DNA of 64,000 nt from Pegea sp. RAD2-039 (taxonomy: Eukaryota; Chordata; Thaliacea; Salpida; Salpidae): positions 124,001 to 188,000 of the forward strand of contig JAQGEQ010000124.1 of NCBI GenBank assembly GCA_034620365.1, read 5' to 3'. Under the pieces are notes generated by a model, which was not told the DNA's origin, ran no database searches, and worked only from the letters and a program-made list of their open reading frames with translations. A program made the translations under genes and the position numbers. Shown in pieces: positions 1 to 10,939 of the stretch; position 1 is the first letter of the stretch, and the number at the start of each line of letters is the position of its first letter.

Positions 1-292
1 GCTGCTATCAGAGATTGTCATGTCATAATCACTCGTTTTGTTTAAGCAGACGTTGAGCCGTTATAATATTGCCAACATTGCCATTTCTAAACTGTGATTT
101 TCCCCATTTTATATTATTAACATTCTATGTAAATGTTCACTATATGCTTTGAGGACTACTGAAATGTCAAGTGTGTTACATCTTTTTCTTTAAAGATTTC
201 TAACTTAATAGATATTATTTGTGAAAATGTGTGTTAGCAAGAGGTACTCTCTTCAGGTGCCCTCCTTCGCATTTATTGTAATAAATAAAGAA
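1..292 (+). mobile_element. LINE 3' end fragment (PHD/EN/RT family)
   Basis: The first ~300 bases match the last ~300 bases of the LINE at 18.55-23.06 kb. They include the codons for the end of the second reading frame, the conserved 3' UTR block around 228-280 (gtgtgttagcaagaggtact, then ccctccttcgcatttattg) and the taataaataaa tail. The element runs out of the left edge, so its length is unknown. It is more diverged than the copy at 63.15 kb. Confidence 0.85.
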
Positions 293-299
293 ATAACAA

Positions 300-2395
300 A
301 ATTACAAAAATCTTATTAAAATAATTTTCAAAATGGCAAATGACCATTCAAATCAAAATAATGATTTTGAATGAAACTGTTTCTAACTATTTAAAAAGAA
401 TGATCTGTAAGTCCAAAGTCAAAAATATTTAGATTTGAAATCACATCAAAACTAGTAAGTTTCACATATTTGAACTAAAGTAAACTTATAATTAATGAAT
501 AATTTATGTTTTTTGCTTTTTTCGTGAACAACTAGAAATTTTTGAAATTGAAAAAATGACCAAAATCAAAAAATGTATAAATTTTAAATTTTAATAACTA
601 ATTTGTCAAGAAGACCAAATTACATTTCTTCATTCTAAATATCGAACAGCTGTCGGGGTAAAATTTAAAAACAACTTATAATATATTATTTAAGAATATA
701 ACTATTTAAGAGGTAAAAATGAATATTTACTGGTGATTTAAAACTCATTAATTTTTGTCTGTAAAACTATGTATAAATAAAGTTAGTTTTTTAATAGAAA
801 CTGCTAAGTAAAGTCTTTTTAAAAGATTTTTGATAAAAGATTACTTTTTGAGTAGATGTATATTCTGAAAAACTCCTTTTATCTTCAGATATTCTAATAA
901 TACTTTTTGTAAAATATATTGTTTGATAATTAAATTGAAAAAACTTAAAATTTAATAAAAAAAAACTTAGAATTTTAAGTTTAATCCACTTTTTTCAATA
1001 CAAAGTTAAGTTTAAGATAAAACTATTTTCACTAAAAACCCTTTAAATACTCTCACTGAAATCGGTAACTAGAGTAAAACTCACTTCACTTTATATATTT
1101 ATTACCTTAAAAACCTTTAAATAAGAAATGAAAGTTACGTTGATACCGAACCGTTTGTCTTTTCAATCAATTACTACTTTGTCAATTCATTAATAGTCAG
1201 ACTAAAGCTTACTTTAAAAAATTGCTTGTAGTTTGTCTCAATTTTAATGGAATTTATTTTACTAAACTTTAAAATGGACATTTTGTAAAATATAATTGCT
1301 ATTTTCTATTTATTTTTAAGTCACAAGATGACTCTCGATTAGTTCTCAGCATTCCAAGCTTTGATTACCAACCAGGTTTTGCTGTCTTGCTTTTAATCTG
1401 TAGAAACTTTCTACTCTCTTTTTAAAACTTTATAAAACCACTGTTTATAATTCATGCAAACTTTTATACAAATAAATAAAGAGGTTTTCATTCTGTCAAC
1501 AATTATCTTATTTCTAAATGATTTTTTAATGAAATATTAGCAGCATTTTTTAACAGAAAATAAACTTCAAATTTCTGCTTTAAAAAATATTGAATTAAAA
1601 ATATTAAAAATTTTCCTTTTTTAAAGAAATTCTGAAATACTAATTAGAAGTTAAAAACATAATTATAAACCAAATCAAAAATTATTTTAATTTTTGTCTC
1701 TATCATATAGTTTGTTTGAGAAATTAAGAAATAGTTTTTCAAAAACATTTTATTCCATTAATCATTTTATTATAAACCCGTGTTTTTGTCAAAATAATTT
1801 ATTATCTTGTTAAAAAAACTAAATGGCTTGAATATATAAGATTTTTAGCATTCTTTAATCTTTTAGTAAAGTTATTCGATTTAAACAATAAATGAAGCCT
1901 AAAACCATTGAAAAAAAACACTTCAAACTTCATACCTCAACATTTAAAATTTATACCAATTAAATAAGTTTATTTTACAAACTTCAAAGTTGACAACAAT
2001 CTAATGATGAAAAGATGGTGACAAAGATAAAAAATATTTCTTAGCAAATTCCTACAAAAGATTTAAAATCACTTTTTCAAGCTACAAACTTGAGAATTAC
2101 TTTTACAAATCACAAAACATTTCAGCTAGTTAAATGATGATTAAAGTTTATATTTTTCCTACCAAATCGTTAAATTGGCCTTGAAATTGCTTGTAAACTT
2201 TTTGCTTAAGGATTTTTGAAATCTGAAAGCTTTCAGTAAAATCGTTTGCTCATCCTAAAGCAAAATTCTAATTTTGCCTTTTATTGCAAATTTTGTAAGA
2301 TTGTTTGATTTTGATAATGCATGAAAGTTACTACTGCAAAATTTAACATACAAGAATTAAGCTTTGAAAATCAATGCAAAAGTTGCTCAGTTTCT
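300..2395. other. AT-rich intergenic DNA
   Basis: No convincing coding exon is visible. A short block near 1,380-1,425 resembles 25,510-25,550 and, inverted, 41,145-41,190, so this is partly old duplicated DNA. From about 2,150 the sequence begins to resemble the flank found at 27,840-28,000. Confidence 0.5.
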
Positions 2396-2879
2396 TTATT
2401 AAAAATCATTGAAAATGACGAAAGTTTAAAAGCAATCATTTAAAATAAAGGCAAATTGTTAACAATTTTCAAGTTTTAAAATCTTCTTTACAAAATGCTG
2501 CAAAATTTCATCAGAAAACTTCACTTACTTTATTAGATTAGCTAATTCAATAAAGAAATGTAAAAACTAATACAAAAAAAAATCTTTTTTCAATTATAGA
2601 AGAAAATTAGGTTTCTTAGTTAAGTTTGTATATCGACTGCTTGGAAACCAAAGGTCTTAATAAAAAAGATATTCCTAAGCTTAAAAGAAGTCATTTATTT
2701 TTATAAAAGTTTGATCTTCAAAAAAAGTATGAAACATAATTTTGTTAAATTAATTGCTTTCAGTAAATAAGTTAAAAGTTTCTTCAACGGCTGTGAAAAC
2801 AGTTAGATGTTCCAAAATCATTTTTCGATCATTTTAATCAACTGATTTAGTTGACAACATCTATAAACTCTTCTGAGTT

Positions 2880-3460
2880 TTAATCAGTAACTAGACGTGA
2901 TTGCCTATGCCCTCTAGAACAAATTTCAAAGGTTTCCTGGGTCTCGTTTAGGTAATAATGTTCAACAACTGCTTCGACTGATGATGAACTTGTGCTTGTA
3001 CGATTAGAATCTAAATTGTTTGCAGAATTACTGCTTGTTGGTTGAGATGTTTCCACTGGAGATTTTGTGAGTAACATTCCTTTATTTTCAAATAGCTTTA
3101 CAGATTCACTTCTAACAGCAATATATTCACCATTTAAAATTCTTCTAATTAAATCATAAGAATATCTTAGTAATTTTTTACTATTTCCAACAGAAACATA
3201 ATACACTTTATCCGGAAACCTTATATTTAATACATTCAGTCTTTTTCTAAACACTTTTTAGTAAAACATTTTTTGCAGTGAGGTAATACCTTATTAATTA
3301 CACAATTACTGAAACCAGTAAAATATTTTAAAGATTTTCCAGATACAAGATAACTTCGAATATTTTTGATACACAAACTACACAAATTTAAGCAATAACA
3401 CTTTCCGACACCATAGTTTTTGTGGCAAATTGCACATTTCTGGCTTCCAGTTGGTTTCAT
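2880..3460 (-). pseudogene. Nuclear-receptor DBD-like gene, copy a, frameshifted
   Basis: Reading leftward from 3,460, the frame encodes the two-zinc-finger region (C-x2-C, a Y-C-L-x-L-C-x2-C block, then C-x6-C-x8-C-x2-C) up to the KKCLEK segment. There one base is missing relative to the paralogue at 14.26 kb. The second half (conserved RRIL helix and Ser-rich tail, ending at 2,880) continues in another frame. The position that is ATG in sister genes (upstream of the MKPTGS start) reads ATA here, so the next in-frame ATG at 3,460-3,458 would be the start. Probably a pseudogene, although a spliced or truncated product cannot be excluded. The 13.9-kb duplicate is broken at a different position. 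Confidence 0.8.
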
Positions 3461-3469
3461 TTGCTGGTT

Positions 3470-5350
3470 ATTTATGCTTTTAAATACTTAAAAGTCTTTT
3501 TAACTTAAAATACTAAATTTCATCTTACAAAATTCCTTTTTGAGAAAAAGGAAACATCAATAAATACGAAAACATTGTTTTTACTATAAACTACCTTTTG
3601 TTTTCCAACTTAGAACCATAAGAAGCTAAAAATGGTTAAACTAAAAAACTATTATAAAACTAATTTTGTTTCTAAAATGATCTGATGAAAGTAATTATTT
3701 TACAGAAGTAGCAAAGAAAAATTTTAAATTTTATCTCGAAAGTTTTCAGCAGTTAAAAAATATGTCTGTACGAGTAAATAAGCAAAGATAAAATTAAAAT
3801 AATTTCAGCAAATTTTTTTTTACTGACACAAAAATAATTAGAGCAATTTTGATTCTAAAAATTTATGAATAACTAATTAAAATAAAAATGCAACGAAATA
3901 TTTAAACAGTGAAATCAAATGCCTCAATTCTATAACTAACAACTAAGTTAGCTTCACGATGTATTACGCAAATTAATAAAATAAATTTAAATACAAGATA
4001 AATAAACATTAAAAACCTTTGAACATAAATGAAAAATAAACACTTAGACTGGAATAGCTTACATATTACAACATTATTCACAAGGTAACTAATTTGTTCA
4101 CAGAAGAAGCTAAGAGAAGCATTAAATGCTAGGAGAGGTCTTAGAAGTTTAAAAATATGTTTATATAAGTAAGTAAAACTACAATTTTCAAATTTAAAAC
4201 AAAAACCTTTTCTGTAATTTTCAAAAAAACAATTATATTATTTTTGAATCGTAAGCGTTATGCATAATTAAGGAAAATTTAGGAAGTTAGATTGTGTACT
4301 TCAGTTTCATAATTAAGAAAGAATTTAGAAAGGTAGACAAGTGTTTATTAAAGTCAACATAGTTTCAAACTTATTATTGAAGTACATAAACGCTTTAATT
4401 ATTATTTGATCTTGTTATCTACACCAAGAAAATCGTTTTATTCGAGATTCTATAGCTTTAGTTGATAACAAAATGTCGCCAAGAGAAAAATCGCATTGAA
4501 TTTCTAATTCATAGTTCTTACAAAATTTTGTGGGTAAAAGCATACAACACTACAACAAAATATAATAGAATAGTTTAATATCAAAATTTTCAACTTACAG
4601 CTGAAAGTTAATACTTAAGTTAAATGTAATTCAAAATTTATATTTAATTACTTGTACATAATATGAACTACAATTATTTGTTTCAAATAATTATAACGAA
4701 AAAGCAGCAAACTTTTTTGTGGTTTAGTTATATTCAGAATACAAGAATATTTTTACCTAGTGTTAGTTCTAAACATTCTATCGCAAAACAAATACTAAAA
4801 AAGTGATATTCTAAATTTTTGTGTCAGGCAGAAATTATGGACAATTAATTATTGCCCCGGCAACAAGACTGCACTCTCCTTGCCAACAACATATATAGCG
4901 GAAAAGAACGACTATTACATCTACAACCATGTGCCAGAACGAGACTAAATGTAACTTTTATTAGATTATTAAATATAGATAATAAATAGAAGTTTATACT
5001 GCATGAACTGAAATACAATAAATAAGCAGACCTTTAAAATCTATGCAAAATTTGCAAATTTTTTTATTAAAAATCATTAAAAAAGATTGGATTTAAAAAG
5101 CGTTCATTTAGAAAAAAAAAATTCATTGTCAAAACAACATCAAAGTGTTAAATAATCTTAAAGTTTCAATATCTTCTTTACAAAGTGCTGTAAAATTTTA
5201 TCTGGAAATTCACATAATTTATTTCACTAGCTAATTCAGTAAAACAATCCAATTTTAATGTTCTCAACATTGATTAAATTTATTCAGATGCGTTACATGT
5301 TCTAAAATGATTTTGATTAATTGATTTAGTTGGCTACATATACAAAGTCA
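3470..5350. other. Spacer between two receptor-like genes
   Basis: This spacer is duplicated almost base for base at 14,490-16,375. It contains the upstream flank of copy a, shared with other family members, and a diverged repeat at 4,826-4,960 described separately. I see no coding exon. Confidence 0.5.
4826..4960. repeat. Diverged dispersed repeat, member A
   Basis: The segment begins with caggcagaaattatgg and contains ...ctgcactctccttgccaacaac. It resembles 25,130-25,200 and 61,066-61,130, and is duplicated at 15,846-15,980 as part of the large direct repeat. It has no coding potential that I recognise; its class is unknown. Confidence 0.45.
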
Positions 5351-5358
5351 TCTGAGTT

Positions 5359-5946
5359 TTAATCAGTAACTGGACGTGATTGCCCAGGGAGTCTATACCA
5401 AATTTCAATGGTTTCCCGAGTCTCATTAAGGTAATAAGGTTCAACAACTGCTTCGACTGATGATGAACTTGAGCTTGTAGGATTAGAATCTAAATTATTT
5501 GCAAAGTTACTGCTGGTGGGTTGAGATGTTTCGAGTGTCATTAACATTCTTTTACTCTGAAATAGCTTTACCAATTCACTTCTAACAGCATAGAATTCAC
5601 CATTTAATATTCTTCTAATGAAATCATCAGGATATAGCAAACATTTGGTTTTACAGGAGCTACCAAGAATATAATTATGGCTTTCATCTCTTATATTTAA
5701 TATATTCAGTCCTTTGTCTAAACACTTCTTAGTAAAACATTTTGAGCAGTGAGGTGATCCCAAGTTAATTTCACAATTACTTAAACCAGTACTACATTCC
5801 AAAGGTTCTCCAGATACAAGATATTTCCGAATCCTTCTTACACAAGAACTACACATAAGTAAACAATAACACTTTATGATATCATAGCTTTTGTGGCAAA
5901 CTGAGCATTCCCATCTTTCAACTGAATTCGTCTGGTCGTCATACAT
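5359..5946 (-). CDS. Nuclear-receptor DNA-binding-domain-only protein, copy b
   Basis: The gene is 195 codons without an intron, starting at ATG 5,946 (MYDDQTNS). Finger 1 cysteines are at about residues 14, 17, 32 and 35, with extra cysteines at 26 and 28. Finger 2 starts exactly 15 residues later and is C-x6-C-x8-C-x2-C, followed by F-T-K-K-C-L-D-K-G-L. The 15-residue finger spacing and the KCLxxG end are hallmarks of the nuclear-receptor DBD. The P-box region is C-S-S-C-V-R-R-I-R, unlike the canonical C-E-G-C-K-G-F-F. A conserved LIRRILNGEF segment (here F-I-R-R-I-L) and a Ser/Thr-rich tail follow, and no ligand-binding domain is present. By inference it is a nuclear DNA-binding regulator, or a derivative that has lost binding. 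The 16.4-kb duplicate is intact and differs by a three-residue indel and a few substitutions. Confidence 0.75.
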   Translation of the reverse strand: MYDDQTNSVERWECSVCHKSYDIIKCYCLLMCSSCVRRIRKYLVSGEPLECSTGLSNCEINLGSPHCSKCFTKKCLDKGLNILNIRDESHNYILGSSCKTKCLLYPDDFIRRILNGEFYAVRSELVKLFQSKRMLMTLETSQPTSSNFANNLDSNPTSSSSSSVEAVVEPYYLNETRETIEIWYRLPGQSRPVTD

Positions 5947-5959
5947 GCTTTTAAACACT

Positions 5960-8080
5960 TAAAAATCGTTAAAACTTAAAGCATTAACTTTTATCTTACA
6001 AAAATCTTTTATAAAAAAAATAATGATTAAAAGTTATATAAAAAGTGTTTTTACTATAAACCACTTTTTGTTTTCCAACTTAGAACCATATAAAGCTAAA
6101 ATTCTTAAAATCAATATAACTATTATAAAACTAATTTTGATTTTAACAAGATCTGATGTAAACAATAATTTTACAGAAATAGCTAATAAAATGTTTAAAA
6201 TGAAGAGAGGTTTTTAAAATTAGAAAATGTATTTGTAACAGCAAGCAAAGCTAAAGTTGAGATATTTAAAGCAAAGGTTTTTCCTGATAAAAAAATAATT
6301 AGAACATTTTTGATTTCAACCCCTTATGTATATCTAAACAAAATAAAGATGTGGTAATTATTTAAACAGTTAAATCAAATGCTTTAGCTCCATAATAAGA
6401 AAATTAAGTTAGCTTCTCAATTTATTACACAATTTAATAAATAAAATCTAAATATAAGTTAACTAAACATTAAAAACTTTTGAATATAAAATAAACAATT
6501 AGCCTATAATAGCTTACATATTACAGCGTTTTTCAGAACGTTCGAAGAAAATAGTAGATTATAGAAAAACTTGAAAGTATCTCAATTCATTTAGGTGGTA
6601 ACCAAAGCTCTGATTCTCTTAAATGTATTCACATCTTAAATAAAAAACAAAATGTTTCATTTTAATAAAAGTCATCAGCTTTGCTATATAAAAAAATTGT
6701 TTTTACCATATCTCTAAATTAAAAACTAGTTTTTTAGTTTTACAAAAAGTTTTCGGAAATATGAAAAGTATGTTTGCTTGAATATAACCAACAACAGCAG
6801 TTTTTTCATTAATCATTAAATACGATTTTATTCCCTAAATATTATATTTTTTCTTTATACATTTACATACATCTTTTTGATTTAGTTAAAATACTCTGTA
6901 CAGATTTTCGGTTTACTATCTATAGAAAACCGTTTACAATACAAGGTATATTTCTGCAGTTTAAACAATTTTGTAATACAAATCATTTGTACAAAGTAGA
7001 CAAAAAATATTGTTACAAAAGTTTACAAAAAAAACATTCTTTACTTAAAGATTTTATCATTTAGATAAGATTTGGCTATAAAATTATAAATAGAATAAAT
7101 ATTCACTTTTAAATTCTATAAGAAACTCTGCTTTCAAAAAGTGCTTTAAAAAAACAATCTATAAAATTTAACAAAATCTTTTTCTGTCAAGCAAATTGAA
7201 AAAAAATCACTAACAATACGTAAAGAACAAAATAGTTTAGTTGCATCTTAATGAAAAGTCTTTAGAGATATTATTTTTAGTTGATTATTTTGATGATATG
7301 AAAAGAGATATTTGTAACGTTTTTAAATAAGACTTTAAAGGAAAACTAATTAAAAACCTACACTTAACCAGACATTGTATATATAATACTTCTTAATCCT
7401 TAATACTTCAAAGCAAAAGTTAATTATATCAATATAATTCTAACAAAAAAGAAAAAACTGTTTTGGGTCAAAATGATTTATACCTTTAAAATCAAAGCTG
7501 GCACGACTTGTTTTATGTTTTTGTTATAATAAATGTAGTGATCGCAAAATGTTTCAAGAATACACAATAGATAGATAACTCTACTGCCAGACTAATCAGT
7601 TGTAAACAAATTGGCAAAAAGTTTTCAGAAGTATACTGTTGCTACTAGTATTGGGTTATCTGTAGAAGTTTGTTATGCAGTATATCTTTAAAACTTAATG
7701 AAGTTTTTACCTCTAATACGAGATCATAATGTTGCAATTTTAAGAAATTGTATGATCTCAGATAAAATAATAAACCGTTTACCGCTTATTGAACGGTTAT
7801 TTCTCTGGAATTATTTCAAATGTAAACCGATAATGTAAATTTGAAATGTAAGCTGCTGTTTTAGGAAATATAGAATTTTACGAATTTCGAAAGATAGTGG
7901 CATCAATGTTTCATTCGAAACTTCAATTTTAAAATCTGATATAAGTGTTTAGCTGAAAAATTGTGAATTATAAATATCTGTTTTGCTTTTCATTATTACA
8001 AGCTGCAAAAACCGTTCGCATTTTTAGTAGAAGTAACATTTCAAGCAAAACTGTTTTAAATCTCAGCTACTACAAAATGA
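5960..8080. other. Shared upstream flank between receptor-like and lectin-like genes
   Basis: This is the divergent spacer between the minus-strand receptor-like gene and the plus-strand lectin-like copy. Blocks of it recur beside every family member, for example 6,590-6,760, which is seen again near 17,620, 27,030 and 29,820 and inverted near 9,560, 12,360 and 32,880. I see no coding exon. A ~95-bp stretch at about 7,665-7,760 is missing from the corresponding places at 23.2 and 31.9 kb. Confidence 0.5.
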
Positions 8081-8177
8081 TACTTTCCTGAAAGGCTTCA
8101 GTCAGAACCCGAAGATTAATTCCTTGAAAGAAGTTATACAAGTAGAAAATAAAAAGAAAATCAGTAGAGAGTTAAAG

Positions 8178-8372
8178 ATGTCTGGCTCAACATGTGGAAA
8201 CATTTTCAATACTAGTGTTGGACAAGTTGAGGTTGTGGACACTCTCACATATTATAACGAAGCAGTAGAACATTGCAAGAAAAAAATAAAGAATTAATAT
8301 CATTATCAAATCAAACAATTTTGGAGGAGGTTTCTAAAAAAACTAATAAATTGTGAATTTGGAGTAAATAAA
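8178..8372 (+). pseudogene. Truncated C-type-lectin-like gene (copy of 23.8 kb)
   Basis: From ATG 8,178 the sequence matches the first ~63 codons of the intact gene at 23,826 (start MSGSTCGNIFN). One base fewer in the adenine run after the EHCK codons shifts the frame to an early stop. Homology to the intact gene ends at about 8,372 (ggagtaa), so the rest of the lectin domain, the membrane segment and the tail are absent. It shares the deletion and the following unrelated sequence with the inverted copy at 31.1 kb. Confidence 0.88.
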
Positions 8373-8896
8373 TGAGTTAACCAAAAGCTGACGCTGTTAA
8401 AAAAACATAGATTGCGAAGAGAAACATAGTTTAGTATAATCCAGTAACCAAACCCTTGTAATCAAACTGTTCAATGTAATCGAAGCGTTTCTAAAGACTT
8501 ACCTAATTGTCCAACCATTTAGAAACTAAATGATAACTATTACTGCAAAATTTGAAATACAAAACTAAGCAGACCATGAAAATCAATGCAAAATTTACAA
8601 AGTTTGTTTATGAAAAATTAAGGAACTTTAAAAGCAAATACTTATAATAAAAAAAGCAATTCATTGTCAAAACAACATCAAAGTGTTAATTAATCCTAAA
8701 GTTAAATATCTTCTTTACAAAACGCTGCAAAATTTGATCTGATAATTTCACATAATTGATTTCATTACTTAATTTAGTGAGGCAATCTACTTTTAACACT
8801 TTCAACATTAATTACATTAATTTAGACACGTTACATGTTTTAAAATCATTTTAATCAACTGATTTAATTGACAATATCTATAAACTCATCTGAGTC

Positions 8897-9067
8897 TTAA
8901 TCAGTAACTGGACTTGATTGCCTAGGCTCTCTAGAACAAATTTCAAAGGTTTCCAAAGTCTCATTAAGGTAATAAGGTTCAACAACTGCTTGGACAATTG
9001 GTGAATTTATGATTGTGCGATTAGAATCTAAATTGTTTGCAGATTTACTGCTGGTAGGTTGAGATGG
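8897..9067 (-). pseudogene. Nuclear-receptor-like gene fragment, tail only
   Basis: Reading leftward, only the Ser/Asn-rich tail of the receptor-like family is preserved (SQPTSS... through the Y-Y-L-N-E-T block to the terminal P-V-T-D and stop at 8,897). The zinc fingers are missing. The inverted duplicate is at 30,430-30,599, so the truncation predates that duplication. Confidence 0.85.
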
Positions 9068-9069
9068 AT

Positions 9070-10320
9070 TAGTTTGTTTGGTTGAAAAAGATTTTGTTAA
9101 ATGTTTTAGATTGGTTATTTTTTAAGGCCTATTTTTAAAGCAGAGTCTCTTATAGAATTTAAAAGTGAATATTTATTCTAAATATAAATTTAAAGCCAAT
9201 TTATATTTAAATGATGATAATTTTCGATAAAGAAATGTGTTTTTTGTAAAATTTAATAATAATATTTTTGGTTTGCTCAAACGATTTGTATTATAAAATA
9301 AATTACACTGCAGAAATATACCTTGTATTGTAAACGGTTTTCAATAGATAATAAACAGAAATCTTTACTGAGTATTTTAACTAAATCTAAAAAACTTATG
9401 TCGTTGTATAAAGAGAAAAAATATTTAACATATAAAAGTGCTTTTAATCATTAATAAAAAGACTGTTGATGGTTATATTCAAGCAAACACAATTTTCATA
9501 TTTATGAAAACTTGTTTTAAAAGACGTGAAAAACTTCTGTTTAATTTGGAAATATGGTAAAAACGATTTTTTTATATAGGAAAGCTGATGACTTTTATTA
9601 AAATGGAACATTTTGTTCTTTATTTAAGATGTGAATACAGTTAAGAAAATCATAACTTTGGTTACTACCTACAATTAATTGAGATACTTTCAAGTTTTTG
9701 TATGATCTACTGTTTTCTTCAAACCTTATGAAAAATATTCTATTGTGTAAGCTATTTTAGGATAAGTGTTTATTTTTATTTAATGTTCAAAAGTTTTTAA
9801 TGTCTAGTTAATTTTTTTTTAACTTATTAAATTGTGTAATAAATCGTGAAGCTAACTTAATTTTTTTATTATGGAGCTAAAGCATTTGATTTAACTGTTT
9901 AAATAATTAGCCACATTTTTATTTTGTTTAGTTATACATAAGGGGTTTTTAATAAAAGTTTTTCTAATTAATTTTCTGTCGGTTTAAACTTGCTGAAATT
10001 TTTTTAATTTGATCTTTGCTTACTTACTCATACAGACATAATTTTTAACTGCTAAAAACTCTCCCAACATTTGGGTTTTCTCTTTGCTACAATTTGCTTC
10101 TTTGAAAAAATTAATTTCATCAGATCTATTTAGAATTAAAATTAGTTTGATAATAGTCTGATAGTTTAACCAATTTTAGCTTTTTACGGCTCTAATTCGG
10201 AATACAAAACGTAATTTATAGTAAAACACTTTTTACGTATTTATTGATGATTTCGTTTTTCACAAAGGAAAATTGTAAGATAAAATTTAATGCTTTAAGT
10301 AATTAAGTGCTTTAAATATT
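9070..10320. other. Upstream flank of receptor-like copy c
   Basis: This segment is made of the same upstream module seen beside the other receptor-like genes, in the orientation appropriate for the plus-strand gene at 10,328. I see no exon. Immediately before the gene, gtaagataaa begins at about 10,275 and tttaaaag ends one base before the ATG, the outline of a possible 52-bp 5' UTR intron. Confidence 0.45.
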
Positions 10321-10327
10321 TAAAAGC

Positions 10328-10936
10328 ATGAATTACAAGCAAATGAGACCAATTAAAATCCAGGAATGTGCAGTTTGTAGTCATGAAAGCTATAGCATCA
10401 GAAAGTATTATTGCTTAGGTTTGTGTAGTGTTTGTATAAATAATATTCGGGATTATCTTGTATCTGGAGATTCCATGATATGCATTACTGGTTTCAGTAA
10501 TTGTGTAATTAACATGACATCAACTCACTGCAAAAAATGTTTTGCTAAAAAGTGTTTAGACAAAGGACTGAATATCTTACATATGTGGGATCCTGAAAGA
10601 GTGTATTATTTTAATGCTGGAAGTGGTAGAAAACCTCTAAGATATCCTGATGATTTGATTAGAAGAATATTAGATGGTGAATTTTCTGCTGTTAGAAGTG
10701 AATTGGTAAAGCTTTTTGAAAATAAAGGAATATTGGTCAGAAAATCTCCAGTCGAAACAACTTAACCAACAAGCAGTAATTCTGCAAATAATTTAGATTC
10801 TAATCACACAAGCACAAGTTCATCATCAGTCGAAGCAGTTGTTGAACCTTATTACCTAAACGAGACCCAGAAAACCTTTGAAATTTGTTCTAGAGAGCCT
10901 AGGCAATCACGTCCAGTTACTCAGATAAGTTTATAG
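10328..10936 (+). pseudogene. Nuclear-receptor DBD-like gene, copy c, premature stop
   Basis: The gene starts at ATG 10,328 (MNYKQMRPIK). Cysteines at residues 14, 17, 33 and 36 form finger 1 and those at 52, 59, 68 and 71 form finger 2, followed by F-A-K-K-C-L-D-K-G. The reading frame stops at 10,765 (145 residues), where the paralogue at 28.6 kb has CAA and this copy has TAA. The rest of the Ser-rich tail remains recognisable in the same frame to a stop at 10,936. The whole DBD and conserved helix would still be made, so a shortened functional protein is possible. I call it a probable pseudogene because its inverted twin is full length. Confidence 0.75.
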
Positions 10937-10939
10937 ATG

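Larger units (their letters stand above)
2400..7520. repeat. Direct repeat copy 1 (with 13,425-18,545)
   Basis: About 5.1 kb is repeated in the same orientation roughly 11.02 kb downstream. Both copies carry two minus-strand nuclear-receptor-like genes in the same order, the same ~1.9 kb between them and the same ~1.5 kb beyond the second gene. Differences seen by eye are scattered substitutions and small indels, so the duplication is fairly recent. The homology continues past 7,520 into the lectin gene, whose counterpart resumes at 23,060 because a LINE sits between the two parts in copy 2. Confidence 0.9.

Noticed and set aside
6023..6217. A 64-codon plus-strand open frame, conserved at 17,059-17,259
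   Set aside because: It is conserved only because the whole segment is duplicated. It lies in the upstream flank of the opposite-strand receptor-like gene, is low in complexity and is not kept open in the other copies of that flank.
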